A stretch of 64,000 bases of DNA from Acidovorax sp. FHTAMBA (GCF_038958875.1 NZ_CP152407.1:565501-629500), one strand, 5' to 3'; positions 9,114 through 18,678 are shown, numbered from the stretch's first letter. Notes: generated by a model from the sequence alone, not told the origin. Made by a program: numbers and translations.

Positions 9114-9944
9114 TCAATACCCTGCGGGCCGCGCCGGGGCGGCGTTCTCGGCGCTGCGGTAGCGCGCCAGCAAGTCTTGCGCAGCGCTCACCAACAGCAT
9201 GGTGTCCACACCCACGGCCACAAACAGCGCGCCTGCGGCCAGCCACTGGCGCGCCTGCGACTCGGTGGTGGCCAGAATGCCCGGCGCCTTGCCCGCACGC
9301 AGGATGCGCGCGATGCCGTCGTGGATGGCGGCCTGCACGTCAGGGTGCCCCGGGTTGCCGGGGTGGCCCATGGAGGCCGAGAGGTCCGCCGGGCCGATGA
9401 ACACGCCGTCGACACCGGGCGTCGCAGCAATCGCATCCAGGTTGGCCATGGCCTCCACCGTCTCGGCCTGCACCAGCAGGCAGATCTGCTCGTTGGCCTC
9501 GTGCACATACTGCGGGTACGCCTGCCAGCGCGACGAGCGGGCCAGCGCGCTGCCCATGCCGCGCACACCCTCCGGCGCGTAGCGCGTGGCGCGCACCAGC
9601 TGCCGGGCCTGCTCGGCGGTGTCCACCATGGGCACCAGCAGCGTCTGCGCGCCGATGTCCAGGTACTGCTTGATGAGGGCCGTGTCGCCCACCGGCACGC
9701 GCGCCACGGGGTGGGGCGCCTTCGCGCCGGGCGGCAGGGCGCTGGCGGCGCTGGCGATGGCCTGCAGCTGGTGCAGGATGGAGCGCAGGTCGTTGGGCGC
9801 ATGTTCGCCATCAACCAGCAGCCAGTCGTAGCCGGTGCCCGCAAGCATTTCTGCGCTGTAGGCGTTGGCCAGCCCGAGCCACAGGCCGATCTGTGCCTGG
9901 CCCTGGGCCAGGGCCTGTTTGAAGGGGTTGTGAGGTGTCTGCAA
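9114..9944 (-). CDS. HpcH/HpaI-type 2-oxo acid aldolase
   Basis: A 276-residue class II (metal-dependent) aldolase, cleaving 4-hydroxy-2-oxo acids to pyruvate plus an aldehyde. LVDGEHAPNDLRSI, the arginine in ARVPVGD and FIGPADLSASMG are family signatures. I place the start at a TTG giving (M)QTPHNPFKQAL, because a GGAG motif lies six bases upstream and the family N-terminus begins there. The longest reading frame extends 87 codons further without similarity to the fold. It is probably co-transcribed with the panE-like gene. Confidence 0.85.
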   Translation of the reverse strand: MQTPHNPFKQALAQGQAQIGLWLGLANAYSAEMLAGTGYDWLLVDGEHAPNDLRSILHQLQAIASAASALPPGAKAPHPVARVPVGDTALIKQYLDIGAQTLLVPMVDTAEQARQLVRATRYAPEGVRGMGSALARSSRWQAYPQYVHEANEQICLLVQAETVEAMANLDAIAATPGVDGVFIGPADLSASMGHPGNPGHPDVQAAIHDGIARILRAGKAPGILATTESQARQWLAAGALFVAVGVDTMLLVSAAQDLLARYRSAENAAPARPAGY

Positions 9945-10059
9945 TCTGAGCTCCGTACGACATTGCCAAGCCCGCCATCGTACGGGCTGTTGCCAGCCCG
10001 CGTGGGCCTGGCCGCTATAGTCAGCTCCCCGGTTCCAGGGGCATCCAACCACATCTGAC

Positions 10060-11439
10060 ATGGCCAAAGACAAAACCACGTTCACCTGCACCGAATGCGG
10101 CGGCACCAGCCCGCGCTGGCTGGGCAAATGCCCGTCCTGCGGCGCCTGGAACACGCTGATCGAACAGGTGGCCGAGGCCGGGCCGGGCAAGAACCGCCTG
10201 AGCACGCCGCAAGGCTACGCGGGCCTGGCCAACGCGCAGCCCGTCCTGCCGCTGGCGGCCATCGAGGCCCAGGACGTGGCCCGCACCCCCAGCGGCATCG
10301 ACGAGCTGGACCGCGTGCTGGGCGGAGGCATCGTGGAAGGGGGTGTGGTGCTCATCGGCGGTGACCCGGGCATTGGCAAATCGACCCTGCTGCTGCAGGC
10401 CATGGACGCGCTGCAGCGCGCAGGCCTGCCAACTTTGTACGTGACGGGTGAGGAGAGCGGCGCCCAGGTGGCGCTGCGCTCGCGGCGCTTGGGCATCGAC
10501 GGCAGCCAGGTGCAGCTTCTGGCCGAAATCCAGCTCGAAAAGATTCTGGCCACGGTCGAGGCCACGCAGCCTGCCGTGGTGGTCATTGACTCCATCCAGA
10601 CCACCTATTCCGACCAGCTCACCAGCGCGCCGGGCTCGGTGGCCCAGGTGCGCGAATGCGCGGCGCACCTTACGCGCATGGCCAAGGGCACGGGCATCGC
10701 GGTGATCCTGGTGGGCCATGTGACCAAGGAGGGCGCGCTGGCCGGCCCACGCGTGCTGGAGCACATGGTGGACACCGTGCTGTACTTCGAGGGCGACACG
10801 CACAGCCAGTTCCGCCTGGTGCGCGCCATCAAGAACCGCTTCGGCGCGGTGAATGAGATCGGCGTGTTCGCCATGACCGAAAAGGGCCTCAAGGGCGTGA
10901 GCAACCCGAGCGCCATCTTCCTCTCCCAGCACAGCGAGCCCGTGCCCGGCAGCTGCGTGATGGTGACGCTGGAGGGCACACGCCCGCTGCTGGTGGAGAT
11001 CCAGGCGCTGGTGGACAGTGGCGGCCCCAGCCCCCGGCGCCTGTCGGTGGGCCTGGACAAGGACCGCCTGGCCATGCTGCTGGCGGTGCTGCACCGCCAC
11101 GCGGGCGTGGCCTGCATGGACCAGGACGTGTTTGTGAACGCGGTGGGCGGCGTGCGCATCAGCGAGCCGGCGGCCGACCTGGCGGTGATGTTGTCGATCA
11201 CCTCCAGCCTGCGCGGCAAGGCGCTGCCGCGCGGCTTTCTGGCGTTTGGCGAGGTGGGGCTGGCCGGTGAGGTGCGGCCCGCTCCCCGCGGCCAGGAGCG
11301 CCTGAAGGAAGCCGCCAAGCTGGGTTTCAGTGTGGCCGTGGTGCCCAAGGCCAATGCGCCCAAGAAACCCATTGAGGGGCTGACCATCCACGCGGTGGAG
11401 CGGGTGGAAGAAGCCATGAACGTGGTACGGGGCTTGTAA
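10060..11439 (+). CDS. radA: DNA repair protein RadA
   Basis: A 459-residue RecA-like ATPase that promotes branch migration in recombinational repair. The N-terminal C4 zinc finger (CTECGG...CPSCGAW, residues 10-30), the Walker A motif GGDPGIGKST, the RadA-specific KNRFG motif and a Lon-protease-like C-terminal domain are all present and in order. It is followed by a small membrane protein gene 49 bases downstream. Confidence 0.96.
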   Translation: MAKDKTTFTCTECGGTSPRWLGKCPSCGAWNTLIEQVAEAGPGKNRLSTPQGYAGLANAQPVLPLAAIEAQDVARTPSGIDELDRVLGGGIVEGGVVLIGGDPGIGKSTLLLQAMDALQRAGLPTLYVTGEESGAQVALRSRRLGIDGSQVQLLAEIQLEKILATVEATQPAVVVIDSIQTTYSDQLTSAPGSVAQVRECAAHLTRMAKGTGIAVILVGHVTKEGALAGPRVLEHMVDTVLYFEGDTHSQFRLVRAIKNRFGAVNEIGVFAMTEKGLKGVSNPSAIFLSQHSEPVPGSCVMVTLEGTRPLLVEIQALVDSGGPSPRRLSVGLDKDRLAMLLAVLHRHAGVACMDQDVFVNAVGGVRISEPAADLAVMLSITSSLRGKALPRGFLAFGEVGLAGEVRPAPRGQERLKEAAKLGFSVAVVPKANAPKKPIEGLTIHAVERVEEAMNVVRGL

Positions 11440-11488
11440 GCAATGCCCACAGCCACACACGGTTGAGGCCGTAAGACAATCCCAGCCT

Positions 11489-11923
11489 ATGAATTTGCGC
11501 AATATCCTGGTGCCCCTGGGGGCGGTGGCCCTGATCGGGTTTGGTTTTTATGCCTACGGCTGGGCCGGTGTGGCGGCCGTGGTGGGCGGGCTGGTCATGT
11601 GGGCTCTGCTCCATTTCACGCGGCTCATGAACGTGATGAAGAAGGCGGCCAGACGGCCCATCGGGTACGTGGGCAGTGCGGTCATGCTCAACGCCCGGCT
11701 GGCCAAGGGCGTGAACCTCATGCATGTGGTGGCCATGACGCAGGCGCTGGGTGAGCAGTTGTCCACTGAAGGCGCCGACCCCGAGACCTATCGCTGGACC
11801 GACGGCACCCGTTCGCACGTGACCTGCGAATTTCTCCATGGCAAGCTGGTGGCGTGGACCTTGTTCCGCCCCGAGGACCACGCCGACGCTGGCGGCGAGG
11901 GCGGACCGCCCGCGGCCCCGTAA
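11489..11923 (+). CDS. Small conserved membrane protein, function unknown
   Basis: A 144-residue protein with two adjacent N-terminal helices (about residues 6-45: VPLGAVALIGFGFYAYGWAG and AAVVGGLVMWALLHF). A soluble part of about 95 residues with a YRWTDGTRSHV motif follows. I recall relatives beside radA or ilvE in Comamonadaceae, some carrying a doubtful enzyme label, but no catalytic motif is visible. It lies between radA and ilvE on the same strand. Confidence 0.7.
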   Translation: MNLRNILVPLGAVALIGFGFYAYGWAGVAAVVGGLVMWALLHFTRLMNVMKKAARRPIGYVGSAVMLNARLAKGVNLMHVVAMTQALGEQLSTEGADPETYRWTDGTRSHVTCEFLHGKLVAWTLFRPEDHADAGGEGGPPAAP

Positions 11924-11962
11924 AATCCCGCTTTTGCGACCCACAGCAACCAAAGGACACCC

Positions 11963-12901
11963 ATGAGCCCCGTAGTTCCCTCGATGGCCGACCGTGACGG
12001 CAAGATCTGGATGGACGGCCAGATGGTCGATTGGCGCGACGCCAAGATCCATGTGCTGACCCACACCCTGCACTACGGCTGCGGCGCCTTCGAAGGCGTG
12101 CGCGCGTACAACACCGCCAACGGCACGGCGATCTTCCGCCTGGAAGAACACACCGACCGCCTCTTCAACAGCGCCAAGATCCTGCGCATGAAGATTCCTT
12201 TCACCAAGGAAGAAGTGAACGAAGCCCAGAAGGCTGTGGTGCGTGAAAACAAGCTCGAATCCTGCTATCTGCGTCCATTGACCTGGATCGGCTCGCAAAA
12301 GCTGGGTGTTTCGCCCAAGGGCAACCAGATCCACCTCATGGTGGCCGCCTGGGCCTGGGGTGCCTACCTGGGCGAAGAAGGCATGAAGCGCGGCATCCGC
12401 GTCAAGACCAGCAGCTACACCCGCCACCACGTCAACATCACCATGACGCAGGCCAAGGCGGTGAGCAACTACACCAACTCCATTCTCGCCAACATGGAAG
12501 CGCTGGAGGATGGTTACGACGAAGCCCTGCTGCTGGACAGCTCGGGTTTTGTGTCCGAAGGCGCGGGCGAAAACATCTTTGTCATCAAGAACGGCGTGAT
12601 CTACACGCCCGACCTGTCGGCCGGTGCCCTGAACGGCATCACGCGCAACACCGTGTTCCACATCGCCAAGGACCTGGGCCTGGAGATCGTGCAAAAGCGC
12701 ATCACGCGCGACGAGGTGTACATCGCCGATGAGGCCTTCTTCACCGGTACAGCCGCTGAAGTGACCCCCATTCGCGAACTCGACCGCATCGAACTCGGCA
12801 GCGGTTCGCGCGGCCCGATCACCGAAAAGATCCAGAGCGCCTTCTTCGATATCGTCGGTGGCCGCAACCCGAAATACGCCCACTGGCTGAGCAAGGTCTG
12901 A
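11963..12901 (+). CDS. ilvE: Branched-chain amino acid aminotransferase
   Basis: A 312-residue class IV PLP aminotransferase, the last step of valine, leucine and isoleucine synthesis. CGAFEGVRAY, the PLP lysine region (QAKAVSNYTNS), SEGAGENIFV and FTGTAAEVTPI are the standard blocks. An AAAGGAC ribosome site precedes the ATG at 11963. A small zinc-binding protein gene starts five bases after the stop and is probably co-translated. Confidence 0.95.
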   Translation: MSPVVPSMADRDGKIWMDGQMVDWRDAKIHVLTHTLHYGCGAFEGVRAYNTANGTAIFRLEEHTDRLFNSAKILRMKIPFTKEEVNEAQKAVVRENKLESCYLRPLTWIGSQKLGVSPKGNQIHLMVAAWAWGAYLGEEGMKRGIRVKTSSYTRHHVNITMTQAKAVSNYTNSILANMEALEDGYDEALLLDSSGFVSEGAGENIFVIKNGVIYTPDLSAGALNGITRNTVFHIAKDLGLEIVQKRITRDEVYIADEAFFTGTAAEVTPIRELDRIELGSGSRGPITEKIQSAFFDIVGGRNPKYAHWLSKV

Positions 12902-12906
12902 AGAAC

Positions 12907-13113
12907 ATGTCGCAAGCTACCGTTGAACTCCTGGCCAAAGACCTGAACCCCCAGGGCGGCGTTTTCTGCCCCAGCCCCAAGGCCGACATGAAGCTGTGGA
13001 GCGGCCACCCCAAGGTGTATCTGGACGTGGCCCGTACGGGTGAAGCCAAGTGCCCGTACTGCGGCACGGTGTACCGCCTGAAGGCCGGCGAAACGGCGAG
13101 GGCCGGTCACTGA
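12907..13113 (+). CDS. CHCC-type zinc-finger protein
   Basis: A 68-residue protein of the zf-CHCC family. It carries one early cysteine (GGVFCPSP), a histidine (WSGHPKVYL) and a C-terminal CPYCG pair, which together make the CHCC zinc site. Relatives include the mitochondrial complex I subunit NDUFS6, but the bacterial role is unsettled. It sits five bases after ilvE. Its 3' end overlaps the convergent glycosyltransferase gene by seven bases. Confidence 0.85.
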   Translation: MSQATVELLAKDLNPQGGVFCPSPKADMKLWSGHPKVYLDVARTGEAKCPYCGTVYRLKAGETARAGH

Positions 13114-14063
13114 CCGGTGCGCGCCTCCGCGCATGCGCGCTGCCAGATGCTGCCCGAAACCGGTTCCCCGTGCTGAGCGATCATCTGCGCGAAATGACGC
13201 CGCTCCCCGCCGCGCAGCTTGATGAGCGGCGCGGGCTGCGCCGCGTCGGGTACCAGGCACAGCCTGGGGTAGAGCAGGTACCACTTCCACCACAGGGCCT
13301 GCTGGTAGAAAAAGGCGGTGTCCTCGGCGCGCAGCAGTACGAGCCGGAACGCGTTGGCGCGTCCCAGCACCTGTTGCGCCGCCACGTGGATCAGCAGGTA
13401 CGCCGGGTCCGCAATGCCCTGCAGCACCGCTGCGCCACCATCCTCCTGCTGGCGCAGCCGGGCCAGGTAGCTGGCGGGACCGGCCTCGATCAGGGCGTGG
13501 TGGAACTCGCGCTGCCATGCGCCCACGAACGGATCGCCCGGCGGCGCACCGAAAGCCCAGCTTTCAACGACGGGGCAGGCAGGGTTGTGCGTAAAGCCAC
13601 CAAGGTAAAACCCAACGAATCCGGCACCCTGCTGCAGGCGCAGTGCGTCCAGCCAGTCAGGGGCGCGTGTCAGCACGATGGTCGCATCAAGCCAGTAGCC
13701 ACCGAAACGGTGCACCAGGTACAGCCGCAGCCAGTCGGACTGTTTGGTCGGGTGCAGCGCCGTGAAAGCGTCTGGCAGGTGGTCGCGGGGCACATAGTCG
13801 TGCAGGTTGCCCGGGTGGACCAGCCGGAGGGCGTAGCCGGGGCAATGCTGCTGCCAGCTCTGAAGGCATTGGCGCACGAACGCGTCGGGCTCGGGCTGGT
13901 TCCAATATGTCCACAAGATCAAAGGGATGGGCTCATCCGCAGTGGCCGCAGCGACACTGCTGCCCTGGTAGATACTGGGCGCCGGCATGGCATAGCTGGC
14001 ACGCTGGCGCGGCCGGGCGCAGCGCAGTGCCCATCGGAAAAGGCTGGCAGGGATTCGCTTCAT
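13107..14063 (-). CDS. Capsular-polysaccharide-type glycosyltransferase (Caps_synth/DXD sugar-binding fold)
   Basis: A 318-residue protein with the GT32/Caps_synth pattern: IPLILWTYWNQPEPD near residue 45, TKQSDWLRLYLVHRFGGYWLDATIVL near residue 110 (the sugar-nucleotide region, with a WLD in place of the usual DXD) and a C-terminal Trp-rich segment. It is likely a cytoplasmic transferase adding a sugar to a surface polysaccharide. It is divergent from the GT4 gene at 14136, with a 72-base gap, and belongs to the same glycan locus. Confidence 0.75.
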   Translation of the reverse strand: MKRIPASLFRWALRCARPRQRASYAMPAPSIYQGSSVAAATADEPIPLILWTYWNQPEPDAFVRQCLQSWQQHCPGYALRLVHPGNLHDYVPRDHLPDAFTALHPTKQSDWLRLYLVHRFGGYWLDATIVLTRAPDWLDALRLQQGAGFVGFYLGGFTHNPACPVVESWAFGAPPGDPFVGAWQREFHHALIEAGPASYLARLRQQEDGGAAVLQGIADPAYLLIHVAAQQVLGRANAFRLVLLRAEDTAFFYQQALWWKWYLLYPRLCLVPDAAQPAPLIKLRGGERRHFAQMIAQHGEPVSGSIWQRACAEARTGQ

Positions 14064-14135
14064 GGTGGGGCGAATTGTCCGTCAGGGCCGGGTGCTGCAT
14101 CACGGCCGTCGGTTGGGCGACCAGGCTGAAGCGCC

Positions 14136-15227
14136 GTGAAGGTACTGCACTTTGTCACCGGTGGTTTTTCCGGCGCTACGCAGGTGGCGGTGGATTTGTG
14201 CGAAGCCGCACAGCGCACCCCGGGCATGGAGGTGCTGCTGGTGCTGCGGCGCAAGCGCAGCACCCGCATGGATCGGGTGGAGGCGCTGCGGGCACGGGGC
14301 CTTGAGGTGAGGGTGGTCTCCAACTGGCTGCACGCGCTCACGGTGTGGGAGTTGCGCCGCATCATCCGTGCCTGGAGGCCCGACGTGGTCTTTGCCCACG
14401 GATTCAGCGACCATATCTGGGGGCGGCAGGCAGCGGTGGCCGAAGGCGTGCCGCGCATCTTCCACGTGGAGCACAACGCGCGCGAGCGGTACACGCGGCG
14501 GCGCCTGCGCCAGGCGCTGGCACTCGCACCGCACACGCAGGCCAGCATTGGCGTGTCCGAGGGGGTGCGCACCAGCCTGATTGAGCGTGGGTTTGCGCCC
14601 GCTCAGTGCCTGGCCATCCCCAATGGCATTGCGCTCGAACGCTTTCCCGAAAGTTTGTTGCCGCCGCGCTGGCAAGACCGGGAGCCGACCATCCTGATGG
14701 CCTCACGTTTTGCGCGGCAGAAAGACCATGCGACGCTCATCCATGCCCTGGCGCTCCTGCGTGACAGGGGCCTGACGCCTGCGCTGTACCTTGCGGGAGC
14801 GGGCAGCGAACGCCTGTTGCGCCAGGCGCGGGCGCTGGCGGAGCGTCTGGGTCTCAACGCCCAGGTGCGATTTCTGGGCAACGTGAGCAACCTGCCCGAG
14901 CGCCTGGCCGCCACGCAGGTTTTTGTGCTTTCCAGCCGGTGGGAGGGCATGCCTTTGGCGCTGGTGGAGGCCATGGCCGCAGGCTGCGCCTGCGTCGCCA
15001 CCGACGTGGTCGGGGTGCGCGAAGTGATCGACCAGGGCCGCACGGGTCTGCTGGTGCCGCCCGGTGACGCTACAGCCCTTGCCGATGCCCTGCAACAGGT
15101 GCTGCTGGACCCTGCCATGGCCGCCCGCCTCGGGGCCGCGGCGCGCGCGCAGGCGCTGAAAGCCCACGGGCACGAGCTGATGTGGCAGCGCTACCGGGCG
15201 CTGCTGATGAACGGGGGCTCGGCATGA
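14136..15227 (+). CDS. Glycosyltransferase family 4 (GT-B)
   Basis: A 363-residue GT-B transferase. The N-domain begins KVLHFVTGGFSGATQVAVDL (acceptor side). The C-domain has ASRFARQKDHATLI and SSRWEGMPLALVEAMAAGC, with the EX7E-type motif of retaining GT4 enzymes. It probably adds a hexose to lipopolysaccharide or a related glycan. Its stop overlaps the ATG of the ligase gene (ATGA), so the two are translationally coupled. Confidence 0.88.
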   Translation: MKVLHFVTGGFSGATQVAVDLCEAAQRTPGMEVLLVLRRKRSTRMDRVEALRARGLEVRVVSNWLHALTVWELRRIIRAWRPDVVFAHGFSDHIWGRQAAVAEGVPRIFHVEHNARERYTRRRLRQALALAPHTQASIGVSEGVRTSLIERGFAPAQCLAIPNGIALERFPESLLPPRWQDREPTILMASRFARQKDHATLIHALALLRDRGLTPALYLAGAGSERLLRQARALAERLGLNAQVRFLGNVSNLPERLAATQVFVLSSRWEGMPLALVEAMAAGCACVATDVVGVREVIDQGRTGLLVPPGDATALADALQQVLLDPAMAARLGAAARAQALKAHGHELMWQRYRALLMNGGSA

Positions 15228-16471
15228 AGGCAATGGCACTGTCTGCGCGCACCACCACCGTGGCAGCCTTCTTGCTGCCGGCCCTGGCACTGTGGGTGCC
15301 CTCGGGCTATTCCTATGCAGCGCTGCTGCTGTTGCTGGGAGCCGTGTGTTTTGCGCCCGCATGGCTGAGGCACAAGCCGGGCGCACCGACGCTGGGGTTG
15401 GCGCTGCTGCTGCTGGGCATGGGCTGCATGGCGTATCTGATGTCGCTTGACACGGGGGTGTCCCGCTGGGACAAGGCCCTCAAATGGTTCCTCGGGGCGC
15501 TGTGCCTGCTGTACATCACGGCCAGCCCGCCACCGCCGCGGGCCTTTCTGGCGGGGCTGCCCATCGGCTGCATCGGCATGGGGGTGCTGGCGTTCTGGCA
15601 GGTATGGGGTCTCGGCTTGGAACGTGCGACCGGCTACACCAACGCCATCCAGTGGGGCAACCTGGCGTTGCTGCTGGCGTGCCTGGCCGCGGTGCCCCTG
15701 GCGGTTTTCTGGCGCCAGCACCGCGGGCCGTGGCGGGTGGTTATGGGGCTGGCGGTGGTCCTGGGGTTTGCAGCCTCGCTGCTGTCGCAGTCGCGCGGGG
15801 GCTGGCTGGCGGTAGGGGCCGTCTTCCCGCTGTGGCTGTGGGTGGTGTGGAGCCTGCGCCCGCACAGGTTCGGGCGCGTGCTCGCGGCGCTCGCACTTGT
15901 GCTGGCGGCGCTGGTGCTGGTGCTGGGCTTCACGCCGCGCTTCAAGGAGCGTGTGGGTCTTGCGGCCACCGAGATCAGCGGGTACGTACACGAGGGGCAG
16001 GAAAACACCTCGCTGGGCTTGCGGCTCGCGCAGTACCAGCTGGTGGCCCAGATGATTCCGCAAAAACCCTGGCTGGGCTGGGGCGCGCACGGTTTTGTCG
16101 AAGAGATGCAGCGCCGCGTGGACGCGGGAGAGTATGTCCCGGAGATGATGTATTACCGGGAAGTCCACAACGTCTTCCTGGATGGCTGGGTCAAGGTGGG
16201 GCTCGGGGGTGTCCTGCTGCCGCTGGCCCTGCATGCCTGGGTGCTGGGCATGTTCTGGCCGACCCGCAGGCGCATGGCCCGCCATGCCGAAGACACCCCC
16301 GCCTGGCGCGCCGCGTTGGCGCTGCGCACCATGGGCACCGTCGTGCCCGCGAGTTATCTCGTATTTGGCATGTCGCAGCCCTTCTTCAACCACAACAGCG
16401 GCATCATGTGCTTCGTGTTCTATGTGGCCGTGCTGTGGGCCGCGCTGCAGGGCGTCGAGCGGGAACACTGA
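15224..16471 (+). CDS. O-antigen ligase/polymerase-like membrane protein
   Basis: A 415-residue integral membrane protein with about ten to twelve helices and one large loop (residues 250-320). That loop carries LGLRLAQYQLVAQMI, PWLGWGAHGF and EVHNVFLDGWVKVGL, the pattern of the Wzy_C/WaaL family. The histidine in HNVFLD matches the conserved loop histidine. It likely attaches or polymerises O-glycan at the periplasmic face. The start overlaps the preceding GT4 stop. Confidence 0.8.
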   Translation: MKAMALSARTTTVAAFLLPALALWVPSGYSYAALLLLLGAVCFAPAWLRHKPGAPTLGLALLLLGMGCMAYLMSLDTGVSRWDKALKWFLGALCLLYITASPPPPRAFLAGLPIGCIGMGVLAFWQVWGLGLERATGYTNAIQWGNLALLLACLAAVPLAVFWRQHRGPWRVVMGLAVVLGFAASLLSQSRGGWLAVGAVFPLWLWVVWSLRPHRFGRVLAALALVLAALVLVLGFTPRFKERVGLAATEISGYVHEGQENTSLGLRLAQYQLVAQMIPQKPWLGWGAHGFVEEMQRRVDAGEYVPEMMYYREVHNVFLDGWVKVGLGGVLLPLALHAWVLGMFWPTRRRMARHAEDTPAWRAALALRTMGTVVPASYLVFGMSQPFFNHNSGIMCFVFYVAVLWAALQGVEREH

Positions 16472-16472
16472 C

Positions 16473-17465
16473 GTGCTGCCGTGGCTGAGCGTCCTCGTGC
16501 CTGTGTACAACGTGAAGCCTTGGCTGCACGAGTGTCTGGCGTCCGTCATCGACCAGCTGGGCGACGACGCAGGCGTGCAGATACTGGTGCTGGACGACTG
16601 TTCCACCGACGGCAGCTGGGCGCTGATGCAGGAACTGGCCGGGCGTTGGCCGGGGCGCCTGCAAATGCTCAGGCACGAGCGCAACGCCGGCCTGAGCGCA
16701 GCGCGCAATACGATGATCGATGCCGCGCAGGGCGAGTACCTGTGGTTCCTCGACTCCGACGACAAGCTGCTGCCCGGCAGCATCGCCCGCCTGCGCACCA
16801 TCGTGCAGGCGCACGCGCCGGATGTGGTGCTCTGCGATTTTTCGGTGTGGCGCGAGCGTGTACGCCTCAAGCACCGGTTGCGCGGCGAGCACCACCGGCG
16901 CAGCTTCCGGGGCCCGGCGTCCCGGCTGGAGCATGACCGCTGCGCCTTGCTGGCGGGCATGCTGTCCACGGGCGAACTGCACGCGTGGTCCAAGATCTCG
17001 CGGCGCACGCTCTGGGGCGATGGGCTGCGCTTTCCCGTGGGCCGGCATTTCGAGGACATGGCCACCATGCCCCTGATGGCCCTGCGTGCCCGCAGTTTTT
17101 ATTACGAGCCCCGACCCTGGGTGGCCTACCGCCAGCGCGCGGGCAGCATCCTGGCCAGCATGAGCGTGCCCAAGGCGCTGGACCAGTCTGCGGCGCTGCT
17201 GCCTTTTGCGCAGGCGCTGCAGGCTTCGCCCTGTGCCAGCCACCAGAACCTGCGTCTGGCCCTGGCGCAGCAGGCGGCGCGCAGCCTGGTGGGGGCGATG
17301 CGTGCCGCGTGCCGCGCGGGCGCGGTCGAGGTGGCTGATGAGCTGCGCCGCAACTTTGTAGAGGTTTCGCCACTGGCACCGGCAGAACTGTCACGCGCCT
17401 ACCTGCTGCGCGGCTGGTGGCTGCGGCGCCAGCGGTTCCTGCGCTGGTTCAACGCCCGGCCCTGA
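16473..17465 (+). CDS. Glycosyltransferase family 2 (GT-A)
   Basis: A 330-residue GT-A transferase: SVLVPVYNVKPWLHECLASV at the N-terminus, LDDCSTDGSW, NAGLSAARN and the metal-binding LWFLDSDD (DXD). I set a GTG start one base after the ligase stop. The open frame reaches far upstream, but that part only shadows the ligase gene. It is the last gene of the GT4-ligase-GT2 operon and is convergent with the NMO gene 29 bases away. Confidence 0.85.
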   Translation: MLPWLSVLVPVYNVKPWLHECLASVIDQLGDDAGVQILVLDDCSTDGSWALMQELAGRWPGRLQMLRHERNAGLSAARNTMIDAAQGEYLWFLDSDDKLLPGSIARLRTIVQAHAPDVVLCDFSVWRERVRLKHRLRGEHHRRSFRGPASRLEHDRCALLAGMLSTGELHAWSKISRRTLWGDGLRFPVGRHFEDMATMPLMALRARSFYYEPRPWVAYRQRAGSILASMSVPKALDQSAALLPFAQALQASPCASHQNLRLALAQQAARSLVGAMRAACRAGAVEVADELRRNFVEVSPLAPAELSRAYLLRGWWLRRQRFLRWFNARP

Positions 17466-17494
17466 ATACCTGCCGCAGTGTTGTTTGGATTCGA

Positions 17495-18643
17495 TCAGGC
17501 TTGCGATGGTGACCTGCCCAGCGCTGCACACCACTCCTGCTCCAGCGCCGCAACCAGCTCACCCGCAGGCAATGCGCGTGCCGCGGCCACTCCCTGGCCT
17601 GCCCACAGCGAGAGGTAGTCATCGCGCCCCTGCGCGGCTGCAGCGCGGCGCAAGGTGCCGGTCAGCGCGTTCTGCACGGGATAGGCGGGAATTGCGGCCT
17701 CGTCGCGCGCCAGCCGTTCCATCATCGTGTTCACGATGCCGCGCGCGGGGCGGCCTGAGAAGACGCGTGTCACGCGCGTATCTGTGCCCTGTGCGCGCGC
17801 CAGTGCATCCCGGTACGCCTGGCCAATGCCCGATTCCGTGCAGGCCAGAAAGGCCGTACCCATCTGCACGGCGTCCGCACCGAGGGCCTGCGCCGCCGCA
17901 ATGCCGCGCCCGTCCATGATGCCGCCCGCCGCGATCACGGCCACCCCCCGGGGGTGCAGCGCGTCCACGCACTGCGGGACGAGCGCCATCGTGCCCACCA
18001 TGGCCGCAGCAAAGTCGGCGTGCGAGGGGCCGCTCTGCCCTGCCGGTTGACCTGCCACCGGCCCTCGGGGGTCGGGGCGTCCCATGGGCAAAAAAGTGCC
18101 ACGGTGGCCTCCGGCCTCCATGCCCGAAGCGCATACCGCGTCCGCGCCCACATCAGCCCAGGCGATTGCCTCGGCCACCGTCGTGGCCGTGCCGATGACG
18201 GTGCACCCCGCACCATGCAGCCGCTCGACCTGCGCGCCATTGAGGATGCCGAAGGTAAAACTTGCCACTGCCGGGCGCGCCTCCACCAATGCATCGAACT
18301 GGCTTGCGAAATCCTCGCACCATTGGGCGGGCGCTGCGGGCTGAAGACCGAACTCGGCGTACAGCGGCGCCAGACGTGCAAGCGCACGCTCCACCGTGGC
18401 GGGGTCGGGCGTGGGCGTGTCCTGCACAAAGAGATTGAGCCCGAAGGGCCGGTCCGTGCGCCGCCGCACCTCGGCCGCAGCCTCGGCCATGGCGCTGGGG
18501 GACCGCATCCCGCAGCCCAGCATGCCCAGCCCTCCGGCAGCAGACACAGCCGCCGCCAGTGCCGGGGTGTCGGAACCCGTCATGGGGCCCTGGAGGATGG
18601 GCAGACGAAGCGAGAGTGCTCGCCAAAGAGGTTGGAAGGTCAT
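17495..18643 (-). CDS. Nitronate monooxygenase (2-nitropropane dioxygenase family)
   Basis: A 382-residue FMN-dependent TIM-barrel oxygenase. PILQGPMTGSDTPALAAAVS, GGLGMLGCG, CASGMEAGGHRG and VIAAGGIMDGRGIAAAQALGADAVQMGT are the FMN-binding blocks. It oxidises alkyl nitronates such as 3-nitropropionate. The start at MTFQPLW is chosen because the barrel begins there; the frame continues upstream over the 3' end of the LysR gene. The co-oriented LysR gene 35 bases upstream may control it. Confidence 0.88.
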   Translation of the reverse strand: MTFQPLWRALSLRLPILQGPMTGSDTPALAAAVSAAGGLGMLGCGMRSPSAMAEAAAEVRRRTDRPFGLNLFVQDTPTPDPATVERALARLAPLYAEFGLQPAAPAQWCEDFASQFDALVEARPAVASFTFGILNGAQVERLHGAGCTVIGTATTVAEAIAWADVGADAVCASGMEAGGHRGTFLPMGRPDPRGPVAGQPAGQSGPSHADFAAAMVGTMALVPQCVDALHPRGVAVIAAGGIMDGRGIAAAQALGADAVQMGTAFLACTESGIGQAYRDALARAQGTDTRVTRVFSGRPARGIVNTMMERLARDEAAIPAYPVQNALTGTLRRAAAAQGRDDYLSLWAGQGVAAARALPAGELVAALEQEWCAALGRSPSQA

Positions 18644-18678
18644 GGGAGGCTTGTGCGTGAAAGAAAAGAGAGGGGAGG

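Noticed and set aside
11489..11923. Enzyme label (for example a kinase) for the small membrane protein after radA
   Set aside because: Only two helices and a short soluble part are visible and no nucleotide- or substrate-binding motif, so it is left unnamed.
12907..13113. Toxin-antitoxin component
   Set aside because: The CHCC zinc-finger motif and tight linkage to ilvE explain the small gene.
15191..17068. 625-residue antisense frame over the ligase and GT2 genes
   Set aside because: It is a shadow of real membrane and transferase genes, with typical Gln/Arg/Pro composition.
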